64,000 nucleotides of DNA from JAUVZF01 sp964539385 (GTDB taxonomy: Bacteria > Planctomycetota > Phycisphaerae > FEN-1346), in the NCBI GenBank assembly GCA_964539385.1, contig CAZIJC010000006.1:4568-68567 (forward strand). Reading direction: 5' to 3'. Of this stretch, positions 15,556 to 24,350 are shown one piece after another; the stretch's first letter is position 1; every line of letters begins with the position of its first letter. The position numbers and the translations under genes are program-made. The notes under the pieces were generated by a model. The model was not told the origin of the DNA and made no database searches. It worked only from the letters and a program-made list of their open reading frames with translations.

Positions 15556-16269
15556 ATGGCGCTGCGGCTGGACGTCATCACGCTTTTCCCCGACGCCTTC
15601 AGCAGCATCCTCGCCTCAAGCATCGTCGGACGGGCACTGCGGGAAGGCCGCGTCGAGGTCATCCTGACGGACCTCCGGGATTTCGCAGCGGACGCGCGCG
15701 GCACGGTGGACGACAAGCCGTTCGGCGGCGGGCCCGGCATGGTGCTCCTGTGCGAGCCCCTCTTTCGGGCGGTCGAGCACGTGCAGCGGCTCGGCGAGAC
15801 GCCGGGGCACGTGGTGCTGCTCACGCCGCAGGGCGAGCGCCTCGCGCAGGCTCGGGTCCGGGACCTGTCGGCCCGGGCGCGGTTGATTCTGGTTTGCGGG
15901 CACTACGAGGGGTTTGACGAACGAATCCGGACGCTGGCGGACGCCGAGATTTCCGTCGGCGACTACGTGCTGACGGGCGGCGAGCTGCCCGCGATGGTCG
16001 TTATCGACGCCGTGACGCGGTTGCTTCCCGGCGTCCTGGGTGCTGAGGACGGCACCCGCGAGGAGAGTTTCAGCGAGGCCGTCGCGGACGGCGGTTTGGA
16101 GTATCCGCAGTACACCCGTCCGCGGGAGTTTCGCGGCATGGCCGTCCCCGAGGTGCTGCTTTCGGGCAACCATGCCGACATCGCCCGGTGGCGAGAGGAG
16201 CAGGCCCTGGCTCGCACCCGGCAGCGCCGCAGCGACTTGCTGGAAGAGCCAGCGCCGGAGGAACCGTAA
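15556..16269 (+). CDS. trmD: tRNA (guanine-37-N1) methyltransferase
   Basis: 237 aa. The SPOUT-knot signatures are present: LDVITLFPDAF, DDKPFGGGPGMV, LLTPQGERL, LVCGHYEGFDERI and ISVGDYVLTGGELPAMVVIDA. It makes m1G37 in tRNA and prevents frameshifting. It starts 31 nt after rpsP; the rimM gene that usually lies between them is absent. Confidence 0.95.
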   Translation: MALRLDVITLFPDAFSSILASSIVGRALREGRVEVILTDLRDFAADARGTVDDKPFGGGPGMVLLCEPLFRAVEHVQRLGETPGHVVLLTPQGERLAQARVRDLSARARLILVCGHYEGFDERIRTLADAEISVGDYVLTGGELPAMVVIDAVTRLLPGVLGAEDGTREESFSEAVADGGLEYPQYTRPREFRGMAVPEVLLSGNHADIARWREEQALARTRQRRSDLLEEPAPEEP

Positions 16270-16270
16270 G

Positions 16271-16307
16271 CCGTGTTAGCCGCGGGACTTGTCCCGCGCG
16301 TGCCGTT
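16271..16307 (+). repeat. Family-A palindromic repeat between trmD and rplS
   Basis: CCGTGTTAGCCGC, stem GGGACTTGTCCC, GCGCGTGCCGTT. Relative to the commonest stem there is a paired change (G to A and C to T on opposite arms), so base pairing is kept. It ends just before the rplS ribosome site. Confidence 0.85.
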
Positions 16308-16323
16308 CACGAAAGGCAGAACC

Positions 16324-16815
16324 ATGAGGAAGGCAGCCATTGAGCGTGTTGAGGCCGAGTACCTGATCCAGGATCGGCCCGTCTTCTATATCGGCGACAC
16401 GGTCGATATAGGGGTCCGCATCCGCGAAGGGGAGAAGGAGCGGACCCAGGTGTTCACGGGTGTGGTGATCGCGCGGCGGGGCGTCGGGAGCGCCGAGACG
16501 TTCACGATCCGCCGCATCGTCGCCGGCGAGGGCGTCGAACGGACCTTCCCGCTGCATTCGCCGTCGGTGGCGTTCATCCGTACCGTTCGCTCCGGCAAGG
16601 TCCGACGGGCGAAACTGCATTACCTCCGGGATCGGGTCGGCAAGGCCACTCGCCTCGCGGAGGTCCGCCGCGATGTCGGTGACGCACGCCGGGCCAAGGC
16701 TGCGGACACCGAGGCCGGGGCGGAGCCCGCCGACCAGGCTGCGGACGATGGCGCCCCTGCCGGCACAGCCGAGGGCGCCGATGAATCCGACAACGCCGCA
16801 CAGAAAGACGAGTAA
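16324..16815 (+). CDS. rplS: Ribosomal protein bL19 with acidic tail
   Basis: 163 aa. Residues 1-115 are L19: VGDTVDIGVRIREGEKERTQ, FTGVVIARRG, FTIRRIVAGEGVERTFPLHSP, and the end RAKLHYLRDRVGKATRL. The tail (120-163) is Ala/Asp/Glu-rich, like the bS16 tail in the same operon. A family-A repeat separates it from trmD. Confidence 0.95.
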   Translation: MRKAAIERVEAEYLIQDRPVFYIGDTVDIGVRIREGEKERTQVFTGVVIARRGVGSAETFTIRRIVAGEGVERTFPLHSPSVAFIRTVRSGKVRRAKLHYLRDRVGKATRLAEVRRDVGDARRAKAADTEAGAEPADQAADDGAPAGTAEGADESDNAAQKDE

Positions 16816-16844
16816 CGCACCCCAGCGTTCTGGTTGCCGTTTCC

Positions 16845-16870
16845 GGTGCCCGCCGCTTGCGGCGGGCACC
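16845..16870. repeat. 12-bp perfect hairpin after rplS
   Basis: GGTGCCCGCCGC-TT-GCGGCGGGCACC, 29 nt after the rplS stop. It could work as a terminator (no U-run follows) or be another mobile palindrome; its CTTGC centre recalls family A. Confidence 0.65.
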
Positions 16871-16896
16871 GCCGTATGGCAGGATCGGGGCACGGC

Positions 16897-18924
16897 ATGA
16901 AGGCGCTTCTGAAAGCCCTGCGTTACTGCTGGCCGTACCGCGGCCGGATCGTCCTTGCGTGGGTGTGCGGCCTGGCGGCGTCGGTGATGTGGGCGGGCTC
17001 GATCTCCACCATTCTGCCGGCCTTCAACATCCTGTTTGCGCCCGAGCCGGAGGGGGTCCGCTTCTACACGCGCCCCGTCCGCGGCGATGCCCGGCAACGC
17101 GAACGCATCCTGGAAGCCGACGCCTCGTGGCAGGTCCACACGGATGCGTCTGTGGCGGAATTCGAGGTCCGGGACAAGACCGTCCGCGTTGCCCCGGACG
17201 TCAAAGTGATCCGCCCCCAGGGCGGGCTCGGGGCGCTTGCCCGGCAGGCCGAGCGCGACGGCGAGGTCTACGCGCCCGTGCTCTCGTGGCTCGCCGAGCA
17301 CCTGCCGACCGACCGTTACGAGTGCCTCGTCTGGATCATGGTCGTCATCGTCGTGATGATGATCGCGCGCGGCGGGCTGGACTATGCGTACGAGTACCTG
17401 GTGGGGCACGCGACGGCGCGGGCGATCCTGGGGATTCGCCTCAAGGTGTACGACCACGTGCTGCGCTCGCGGCTGTCGCAGTTCGGGGCGGTGGGTCCGA
17501 GCGAGATCATGAGCCGCTTTCAGCAGGACTGCTTCTTTCTGGTTGAAGGGACGAAGACGCTCCTGGGAAAGACGGTGGTCATGCCGCCCCGGGCGGTCAT
17601 CTGCCTGATCCCTGCCATCTACCTGGGTGCGGCCATCGACCCGTGGCTGCCTCTGACGATCCTGGTGGCGGTGCCGCTGGTGGTGGTTCTAGTGCGGCAA
17701 TTCGCCCGCCTGATGCGGCGAGCCAGCCGAAAGGCCCTCGAAAGCCGCGCCGTGCTGATGGGAAACCTCGAAGAGAGCCTCTTCGGTATCCGGGTCGTCA
17801 AGGGCTACGGCCTGGAAGGCCAGCAGCGGCGGCGGTTCTTCCACGCCAGCCGCCGCCTGTTCAAAAACTGGCTGCGAAACATCCGAATCCAGGCCATTAC
17901 CGGCCCCACCGTGGAGACGATCTTCACGGTGTCGGCGGCAGCGGCGGTGATCGTGGGCGGCAAGATTATCATCACCCACGGATTCGACGCGGTGGAACTT
18001 GGAAAACTGACGGGCTTCTTCGCCCTGCTCGTCGGCGCCCTGGACCCGGTCAGAAAACTCTCGAACGTCTCGAACCGCGTGCAGAAGGCGGCGGCCGGCG
18101 CCGAGCGCGTCTTCGCCCTGCTCAATGCCGAACTCGAACCCCGTTACGGCAAAAGAGGCCACGAGTTGCCACGGCTGGCCGACCAAATCGAATTCCGCAA
18201 CGTGTCCTTCGAGTACGTCGCCGGCAAACCGGTCCTGCGGGACATCACCCTGACCGTCCGACGCGGGGAAATCGTGGCCATTATCGGCCGGACGGGGTGC
18301 GGCAAAACGACCCTCGTGAGTCTGGTGCCGCGATTCTTCGACCCGACCGCCGGCGCCATCCGCATCGACGGAACCGACATCCGCGACGTCACCCTCCGGA
18401 GCCTTCGGGAGCAGACCGCTTACGTCCCGCAGGAGACCATCCTTTTCGCCGACACCGTGGCCGCCAACATCGCCCTCGGGGCGCCACGGGCCGACCGCCG
18501 CCACCCCTCGCGCGAGTCTGTCGAGCGGGCCGCACGCGCGGCACACGCCGACACCTTCATCCGCGAGATGCCCGAAGGATACGACACGCTCGTCGGCGAA
18601 CACGGGACGACGCTGTCGGGCGGCGAGCGGCAGCGGCTGGCACTCGCGCGGGCGATCCTGCGCGAACCCGCCATTCTGGTCCTCGACGAGGCCACCAGCG
18701 CCCTGGACGAGGAGACCCAGGCCCTTGTCCAGGACACGCTCCGGGAATTCGTCAAGGGCAGGACGACCCTGCTGATCGCCCACCGCCTCTCAACGCTCTC
18801 GATCTGCAACCGCATCGTTGTGATGGACGCCGGCCGCATTGTAGACGCCGGGACGCACGACGAACTTCTCGAAAGATGCACGCTTTATCGGCGTCTGCGG
18901 GAAGTCGGCCTCGACGACCGGTGA
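16897..18924 (+). CDS. ABC-type exporter, fused membrane and ATPase domains (MsbA/MDR-like)
   Basis: 675 aa. Six-helix membrane part (about 1-400), then ATPase: Walker A GRTGCGKTT (about 463), Q-loop YVPQETILF, signature LSGGERQRLALARA, Walker B ILVLDEATSALD, switch AHRLST. Between helices 1 and 2 lies an unusually large soluble insert of about 100 residues (about 48-145). Likely exports a lipid or hydrophobic compound as a homodimer; substrate unknown. An earlier in-frame ATG at 16876 exists but would lie just after a hairpin. Confidence 0.88.
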   Translation: MKALLKALRYCWPYRGRIVLAWVCGLAASVMWAGSISTILPAFNILFAPEPEGVRFYTRPVRGDARQRERILEADASWQVHTDASVAEFEVRDKTVRVAPDVKVIRPQGGLGALARQAERDGEVYAPVLSWLAEHLPTDRYECLVWIMVVIVVMMIARGGLDYAYEYLVGHATARAILGIRLKVYDHVLRSRLSQFGAVGPSEIMSRFQQDCFFLVEGTKTLLGKTVVMPPRAVICLIPAIYLGAAIDPWLPLTILVAVPLVVVLVRQFARLMRRASRKALESRAVLMGNLEESLFGIRVVKGYGLEGQQRRRFFHASRRLFKNWLRNIRIQAITGPTVETIFTVSAAAAVIVGGKIIITHGFDAVELGKLTGFFALLVGALDPVRKLSNVSNRVQKAAAGAERVFALLNAELEPRYGKRGHELPRLADQIEFRNVSFEYVAGKPVLRDITLTVRRGEIVAIIGRTGCGKTTLVSLVPRFFDPTAGAIRIDGTDIRDVTLRSLREQTAYVPQETILFADTVAANIALGAPRADRRHPSRESVERAARAAHADTFIREMPEGYDTLVGEHGTTLSGGERQRLALARAILREPAILVLDEATSALDEETQALVQDTLREFVKGRTTLLIAHRLSTLSICNRIVVMDAGRIVDAGTHDELLERCTLYRRLREVGLDDR

Positions 18925-19259
18925 CCGGCGCGCAAGCACTTTCTCCATCGGCACTTAGGCGCTTCGGCCGCCTGTGGATACCTTGTGGACAGTTTTTTTG
19001 CCCCGCCGTAAGTGCGTTTTACAAAACAAGTTATGACGCGCCGTGCGTTGGGGGCACTGTTAGCAATCGCCTGGGCCCACCGGCTTCCGCAGTAAACGGG
19101 CGGGGCACACCCACCGGGCGTGGCGACGATTTCCGGCCCAGTACGGGTCCGTATGGACAGGGGCGCTTGCGCCCAGGGCCGGGCGGGCCTGTCCTTTCGA
19201 CCGAGGCCATACGGCCGAGCGGAGAAATCTCGCCGCCCGAAACAGCCGGCGGCGGGTAT

Positions 19260-19342
19260 AGCGCGGTGGGTCTCCCGGCCCACCGCGCTCCAATGGTGAC
19301 CTTCCCGCTCCTGCGTGCGCGGCGGGTCAGGAGACCCGCCGC
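19260..19342. repeat. Two family-C hairpins upstream of dnaA
   Basis: 19260-19289: 11-bp stem AGCGCGGTGGG/CCCACCGCGCT with loop TCTCCCGG. 19315-19342: stem GCGGCGGGTC/GACCCGCCGC with loop AGGA, inside imperfect GTGC ends. They are related to 14683-14710. Confidence 0.75.
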
Positions 19343-19431
19343 ACAATCTCGGAGTGACGGAGACCATCGCCGGCCCTCCTGCGAAGCGAAAAGAATCCTT
19401 TCCTCCCCGCCCGAGAGACGCTATCTTTGCG

Positions 19432-19460
19432 TTGACGGAACGGTGGGCATGTGGTAGGGT
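19432..19460 (+). promoter_or_regulatory. Candidate dnaA promoter
   Basis: -35 TTGACG, 17-nt spacer, -10 TAGGGT, leaving a leader of about 130 nt before dnaA. The -10 is weak. Confidence 0.35.
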
Positions 19461-19594
19461 GTGTCGGTTTCCGCCGTGGCGTTTCTTAAGCGCTTCATGC
19501 GGACGGGCCCGGCGGAGGGGTAGCGCGGTTGCGGCGCCTGGCCCGGTGGCGCTGTTTTATCATACGACATACATTTATAAGGAAAACGGCTTTC

Positions 19595-20929
19595 ATGTCG
19601 CCGGCCGAGCCGAACCTCTGGCAACAAGCGCTCGAACACCTCAGCGGGCAGTTCTCGGATGCGCCCATCCCGCCGTGGCTGGCCCGCGCGCATCTCGATG
19701 AATTGGACGCGTCGCATTTGGCGGTGACGCTCCCCGGGACGGCAAGCGAAACGGGCCTGAGCGATGCGCTCCGCTCGGCCCTCCACAAGGCGCTTGAGAA
19801 GGCCGTTGGAAAACGGATCCAGGTCGAGTTCCGCTCAGGGGCCGGCCTGGCGGCGGTCCGGCAACCGCGCCTCGCCTCACCGCGCGACGGTCGGTTGCGC
19901 GACGATCGCCCGCCGCTCAATCCCCTGTACACCTTCGAGAACTTCGTCACCGGCCCGTCCAACCGCATGGCTCACGCGTCGGCCCTGGCGGTGAGCGATC
20001 TGCCGGGTCGTGCTTACAACCCGCTCTTCATTCACGCCAGCGTCGGCCTCGGCAAGAGCCATCTGATGCAGGCGATCTGTCACCAGTTGCTCCAGACGCG
20101 CCCGGATGTGGCCATGATGTACTTGTCGTGCGAGGATTTTGTGAACCAGTTCATCGCCGCCATTGAACGGGGCCAGATCGAAGATTTCCGCTACAAGTTC
20201 CGTTACCTGGACGTGCTTGTCATCGACGACGTCCACTTCCTGACGAACAAGGACCGGACGCAGGAAGAGTTCTTCCACACCTTCAACGCGCTGTATCAGG
20301 CCCAGAAACAGGTTGTCTTGTCGAGCGACTCCCCGCCGCACGAGATTCCGCGGATCGAAGAGCGGCTGGTCAGCCGATTCAAGTGGGGTTTGGTTGTGCG
20401 CATTGACCGGCCGAGTTACGAAACCCGGGTGGCCATCGTACAGAAGAAGGCGCGCCTTCGCGGAAAAGAACTGCCGGAAGACGTGGTGCGGCACCTCGCG
20501 ACCGTCGTGGACACCAACACCCGCGAACTTGAGGGCGCCGTCGTGCGCGTGTTCGGCCACGCCGCCCTGCGCGAGCGCCAGATCGACATGGACCTGGCGA
20601 AGGAGGCGCTGCGCGACCTGGTGGCCTCGCCCAGCCGCACCATCACGATTCAAGAGATCGCCGACGCCGTTCTTCTGCGGTTCAACGTGCGCCTGTCGGA
20701 TCTGCAGAGCAGGCGCCGGGCGCAGTCCGTAACCCTGCCACGCCAGATATGTATGTATCTTGCCCGCCGGCTGACGAACCGGAGCCTCGAAGAGGTCGGC
20801 GCCTTCTTCGGTGGTCGCGACCACACGACCGTCCTGCACGCCGATCGCAAGATCCGGCGGATGGTGGGCCACGACCCGGCCTTCCGTGGACTGATCGAGG
20901 CCATAGAGGCCCAGATTTTCAGACAATAA
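19595..20929 (+). CDS. dnaA: Chromosomal replication initiator DnaA
   Basis: 444 aa. Domain I about 5-80 (LWQQALEHLSGQ), short linker, AAA+ domain from NPLYTFENFVTGPSN (109). Walker A ASVGLGKSH (148-156), where Ser replaces the usual Thr after Lys; Walker B VLVIDDVHFL (D211, D212); sensor and arginine-finger region RIEERLVSRFKWG. Domain IV ends with the DNA-binding signature GGRDHTTVLHADRKI. It opens oriC and regulates its own gene. AAGGA precedes the ATG. Next gene is dnaN. Confidence 0.96.
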   Translation: MSPAEPNLWQQALEHLSGQFSDAPIPPWLARAHLDELDASHLAVTLPGTASETGLSDALRSALHKALEKAVGKRIQVEFRSGAGLAAVRQPRLASPRDGRLRDDRPPLNPLYTFENFVTGPSNRMAHASALAVSDLPGRAYNPLFIHASVGLGKSHLMQAICHQLLQTRPDVAMMYLSCEDFVNQFIAAIERGQIEDFRYKFRYLDVLVIDDVHFLTNKDRTQEEFFHTFNALYQAQKQVVLSSDSPPHEIPRIEERLVSRFKWGLVVRIDRPSYETRVAIVQKKARLRGKELPEDVVRHLATVVDTNTRELEGAVVRVFGHAALRERQIDMDLAKEALRDLVASPSRTITIQEIADAVLLRFNVRLSDLQSRRRAQSVTLPRQICMYLARRLTNRSLEEVGAFFGGRDHTTVLHADRKIRRMVGHDPAFRGLIEAIEAQIFRQ

Positions 20930-21216
20930 AAGGCGTGCAAAGATGGTGGCGCAGCCGTGGCGCCGCGATGGACTGTTGAACGGGTCTTCCGTACGGGCAC
21001 CGCGCGCCACCAAGCAGCCGGTGAAGCGCCACGAAGTATTTCACCGATTGTCCACAACGCGCGTCGGCGAACGCGCAATGTAAGTCCTTAAACGGAAGGG
21101 ACTTGTGAGGCACAATTGAGAGACACCGCGTTTTTCACAGGGCTTATGACTGTTAATGTTTTGTTTTACTCAACAAATACTAAAACTACTTCCTTCAGAC
21201 CAAAGGAGGTTTCGGG
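20930..21216. other. dnaA-dnaN intergenic, AT-rich candidate unwinding region
   Basis: 287 nt. 21048-21056 is TTGTCCACA, one mismatch from a DnaA box. From about 21130 to 21200 the sequence is markedly AT-rich for this window (runs such as TTAATGTTTTGTTTTACTC), as expected of a DNA-unwinding element. It may also hold the dnaN promoter (TTTTCA, 16 nt, TAATGT at 21132-21159). Confidence 0.5.
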
Positions 21217-22338
21217 ATGAAAGCGGTTTGCGATCGTGCAACGTTAACCAGCGGCGTGCAGGTTGCCTCTGCGGTTGTTGCTCCGAGAAGCCCCAAACCG
21301 GCTCTTGGTTGCATTAAAATGGCAGCCGAGAAGGATTCCATAACGCTGCTGGCAACCGACCTGGAGGTTGGTATCCGCATTGAGTTGAACAAAATGGAGG
21401 TTCAGGAACCGGGCGTGGGGTTGGTGCCCGCCGACCGATTTCACGCGATTCTGCGTGAACTGGATGAGGACACGATTGCGCTGTCCTCGACGGAACAGGA
21501 GACCACCATTGAGGCCCCGGGGTCGCACTTTACGATCCTGGGTGACAACCCGGAGGACTTTCCACAGGTTCCGGACTTTCCGGAGGAAGGCGCGTTTACT
21601 GTTGGGGCCGACGATCTTCTGGCACTCGCCGAGCGGACGCTGTTCGCTACGGCGAAGGAAAACACTCGCTATGCGCTCAACGGTGTTCTCTGGGAGGTGG
21701 AAGGGAAAAACCTGACGCTCGTGGCTACCGACGGCCGCCGCCTGAGCCTTGCGAAGGGAAAGTGCAAAGACGGGCCCCAAGAGAAGGCAACGGCCATTGT
21801 GCCGAGCAAGGCAATGCAACTCATCGTGCGCTGTCTGACGGATGCGGCCGAGGCCAAAGGCACGGCGCGTGTTGTGATCGGCGAAAAGGACGTCCTTGTG
21901 GAGGTGCCGCCCGCCGACGGCGGCAGGAGGGTTGTTTACTCGCGCCTCGTGGACGGCCATTTTCCGAAGTACGACGATGTGATCCCGAAGGATCTCGACA
22001 AGAAGGCTACCCTGGGCACTGGCGCGATGCTGGCTGCGGTGCGTAAGGCTGCCCTTTTGACAAACGAGGAATCGCGCGGCGTGATGCTGAAGTTCAGCAG
22101 CGGAGAACTTGTGATTACCAGCCGCACGCCGGAAATGGGTGAGGCTGAAATCCGCATGCCCGCTGCCTACGACGGCGAGGACCTCGCGATCGGTTTCAAT
22201 CCGCAGTATCTCATGGATGCGGCCAAGGTGATTGACGCGGAGGAATTGGCATTCATGTTCAAGGGGCCGAGCAAGCCTGGCGTCATCCTGGAAGGAAAGA
22301 CCTTCACCCACGTGGTGATGCCGGTAAGCATTGTCTAG
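21217..22338 (+). CDS. dnaN: DNA polymerase III sliding clamp (beta subunit)
   Basis: 373 aa with a perfect AAAGGAGG upstream. The three clamp domains are recognisable: N-terminal CDRATLTSGVQVASAVV; LLATDLEVGIRIE; the central NTRYALNGVLWEVEGKNLTLVATDGRRLSLA; and the end FMFKGPSKPGVILEG, then FTHVVMPVSIV. It tethers the polymerase to DNA as a ring dimer. Codon use is somewhat less GC-biased than its neighbours, as is common for dnaN. Confidence 0.96.
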   Translation: MKAVCDRATLTSGVQVASAVVAPRSPKPALGCIKMAAEKDSITLLATDLEVGIRIELNKMEVQEPGVGLVPADRFHAILRELDEDTIALSSTEQETTIEAPGSHFTILGDNPEDFPQVPDFPEEGAFTVGADDLLALAERTLFATAKENTRYALNGVLWEVEGKNLTLVATDGRRLSLAKGKCKDGPQEKATAIVPSKAMQLIVRCLTDAAEAKGTARVVIGEKDVLVEVPPADGGRRVVYSRLVDGHFPKYDDVIPKDLDKKATLGTGAMLAAVRKAALLTNEESRGVMLKFSSGELVITSRTPEMGEAEIRMPAAYDGEDLAIGFNPQYLMDAAKVIDAEELAFMFKGPSKPGVILEGKTFTHVVMPVSIV

Positions 22339-22420
22339 ACGGTCCGGCGTCTGTTGTGTGACCTTGCCGCGCCCGGCCTCTCGGGCGGCGGCTGTCGGCG
22401 GGGCTGATGAGGAAAGAATC

Positions 22421-22780
22421 GTGCTCGGCGGACACCGCGAGGCGTCGGACTCCGGCAAAGTGCGGGCGGAGCCCGTGGGCGACATCCTTCAGCGATGGCT
22501 TGCCCGCAGCGGGTTGCTCCGGGTGTCGGACCGGGATCGGGTCTGGGAGGTCTGGCAGCGGCAACTCGGTTCGGATGCGGTTCACACCTGCTTGGTGTCG
22601 TTGCGGGGAAACGTAGCCACTTTCTCCGTCGATTCGAGCGCCCTGCTTTCAGAACTGAACAATTTCCGGAGGGTGGAACTTCTCGAAGCGCTGCACCGCG
22701 AGGTCCGGACGTACTTCGTTCGCGACATCCGGTTTCGCCTCAAGAAGCAGCCGCCGGCTTCCGGCCCCCCGCCGCGCTGA
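22421..22780 (+). CDS. DUF721/DciA-like protein
   Basis: 119 aa from the GTG after AGGAAAG. The core VWEVWQRQLGSDAVHTCLV, then GNVATFSVDSSALLSELNN and LLEALHREV, with VRDIRFRL at the end, is the DUF721 pattern. The family includes DciA, which loads the replicative helicase in many bacteria lacking DnaC. Position right after dnaN fits, although recF, often found here, is absent. A longer reading from 22331 would overlap dnaN. Confidence 0.75.
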   Translation: MLGGHREASDSGKVRAEPVGDILQRWLARSGLLRVSDRDRVWEVWQRQLGSDAVHTCLVSLRGNVATFSVDSSALLSELNNFRRVELLEALHREVRTYFVRDIRFRLKKQPPASGPPPR

Positions 22781-22821
22781 AGCGGGCGCTGGTGCGTCGG
22801 GGCGGTTCGCGCCAAGGCTGC

Positions 22822-24222
22822 TCATTGAGGCTTTACTTCCTCGGCCCATGCCTTGTGGAGCCCGATGAGGCGTTCGGCGATCTGCGGCTGTTTCTTGATG
22901 AAGTTCTCCCGCTCGGGATTCTCGCCGGCCAGGTTCGCGAGTTCGGTGCCCGTGTCGGCGCGGCCGAGGAGTTTCCAGTCGCCTTCGCGGACGGCCCAGC
23001 GGCTCTGCCACTGCCAGTGCAGCACCTTGTGCGGGGACGGCGCGTCAGGATCTTCGATAACGGGCAGGAGGCTCCGGCCGTCGAGCGTGACGGCGGGCAG
23101 CGGGATGCCGCACATCTCGAGAAGGGTGGGGAAGAAGTCGGCCGCGATGACGGCCTGGTCGCGCACGACGCCGCGCGGCAGGCGCCGGGGAAAAGAAATC
23201 ATCGCGGGAACGCGGATGCCGCCCTCGTAAAACGTCCCCTTGGCGCCGCGCCACTTGCCCGTGTTTCCGCCCCCGCCGTTGGCGCCGTAGTTGGCGCCTT
23301 CGGGCAGGCCGCTGGCGTGGTCTTTGCCGCGGATCTTGTAGTTTTCGATGGAGTGGCCGTTGTCGCTCATGAACGCCACGATGGTGTTCTCGCGGAGGCC
23401 GAGTTCGTCGAGTTTCGCCAGGACCCGCCCCATCCGGTCGTCGGTCGTCGAGATCATCTTTGCGTAGGAGCGTCGCGGCATGGGAAGGTGCTTGTACCGC
23501 TCGTCGAACTTGGCGTCGGACTGCTCGGGATAGTGCGGCACGTTGAACGCCAGGTACAGGAAGAACGGCCGGCCGCGGTTGCGCTCGATGAACCCGAGGG
23601 CCTCGGCGGTGATCAGGTCGGGGAAATACCGGCCGCGCTCCAGCACCTCCTGCTTGCCGCGATACAGGTCGTGGTAGCCTTTCCCGTGAAGGAAGAAGTG
23701 GTTATAGTTGTCGATGAACCCGTTTCGCAGGCCGAAGAACTCGTCGAAGCCCTGCTCCGTCGGGCCGTAGTCGAGGCCGGCCCCCAGGTGCCACTTGCCG
23801 AACAGGGCCGTGCGGTACCCGGCCGCTTTCAGGACCTCGGCCAGCGTTACCTCCGCCAAGTGCATGTTCAGGCCCGTCGGCGCCTTGGCGTTGCCCTGTG
23901 TCCAACTGTTGACGCCCGAGCGCTGGGGATGTCTTCCCGTCAGCAGCAGGGCCCGGGCGGGGCAGCACACCGTGTGGGCGTAGGCCTGCGTGAAGCGGAC
24001 GCCGCTCGCCGCCACCGAGTCCATCGCCGGCGTGTACAGGTCCGTCGAGCCGTAGCAGTTGGCGTCGAGCGTGCCCTGGTCGTCGGTAAAGATCAGCAGG
24101 ACGTTCGGTTTACGCCCTTGCCGCGTGTCCCGGCCGAACAGGCGCGCGGGGATGGCGGCAGCAACGGCGCCAAGGCCGACCCTCTTCAGGAAGCCGCGTC
24201 TCGTGTAAGCGGTGGCGTTCAT
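22822..24222 (-). CDS. Tat-exported arylsulfatase family S1
   Basis: 466 aa. Twin-arginine signal TRRGFLKRVGLGAVAAA; metal-binding TDDQG; formylglycine motif C86-C-P-A-R followed by LLLTGR; GKWHLGAG, and FMSDNGH later. C86 should be converted to formylglycine. It hydrolyses sulfate esters, probably of polysaccharides, outside the cytoplasmic membrane. GGAGAG fixes the start. Transcribed away from the aldo/keto reductase at 24351 from a shared promoter region. Confidence 0.9.
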   Translation of the reverse strand: MNATAYTRRGFLKRVGLGAVAAAIPARLFGRDTRQGRKPNVLLIFTDDQGTLDANCYGSTDLYTPAMDSVAASGVRFTQAYAHTVCCPARALLLTGRHPQRSGVNSWTQGNAKAPTGLNMHLAEVTLAEVLKAAGYRTALFGKWHLGAGLDYGPTEQGFDEFFGLRNGFIDNYNHFFLHGKGYHDLYRGKQEVLERGRYFPDLITAEALGFIERNRGRPFFLYLAFNVPHYPEQSDAKFDERYKHLPMPRRSYAKMISTTDDRMGRVLAKLDELGLRENTIVAFMSDNGHSIENYKIRGKDHASGLPEGANYGANGGGGNTGKWRGAKGTFYEGGIRVPAMISFPRRLPRGVVRDQAVIAADFFPTLLEMCGIPLPAVTLDGRSLLPVIEDPDAPSPHKVLHWQWQSRWAVREGDWKLLGRADTGTELANLAGENPERENFIKKQPQIAERLIGLHKAWAEEVKPQ

Positions 24223-24253
24223 GGTCTCTCCGTGTGATTTGGGGTTGGCCCCG

Positions 24254-24321
24254 ACTATGCCCTCTCGCCGCCAGTCCGTCAATCGTTTTGATTGACGGGC
24301 CGACGCCCCCGGCCTTAGAAT
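24254..24321. promoter_or_regulatory. Divergent promoters sharing an inverted repeat
   Basis: 24276-24298 is CCGTCAAT-7 nt-ATTGACGG, a perfect 8-bp inverted repeat. Each arm holds a -35 (TTGACG). On the plus strand TTGACG (24292-24297) is followed after 18 nt by TAGAAT (24316-24321). On the minus strand TTGACG (24282-24277) is followed after 17 nt by CATAGT (24259-24254). One dimeric regulator binding the repeat could control both genes. Confidence 0.55.
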
Positions 24322-24350
24322 CTACTTGGCTCGAATCGGGAGGTGCCCTG

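Larger units (their letters stand above)
18925..19594. other. Non-coding region upstream of dnaA, candidate oriC half
   Basis: 670 nt with no credible gene. At 18973-18981 TGTGGATAC differs from the DnaA box TGTGGATAA at one base, and at 18984-18992 TGTGGACAG differs at two; both have the same orientation and centres 11 nt apart. A T-run (seven T) and the AT-richer stretch 19009-19033 follow. The rest is GC-rich with three hairpins (19161-19173 and the two at 19260-19342). Position next to dnaA supports oriC; the number of boxes is small. Confidence 0.5.

Noticed and set aside
16324..16815. rplS start moved upstream into the palindromic repeat (MLAAGLVPRVPF start)
   Set aside because: L19 homology begins at MRKAAIERVEAEYL and a ribosome site lies just before that ATG.
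19315..19701. 128-codon frame overlapping the dnaA start
   Set aside because: It runs through the hairpins and into dnaA in another frame, and shows no family resemblance.
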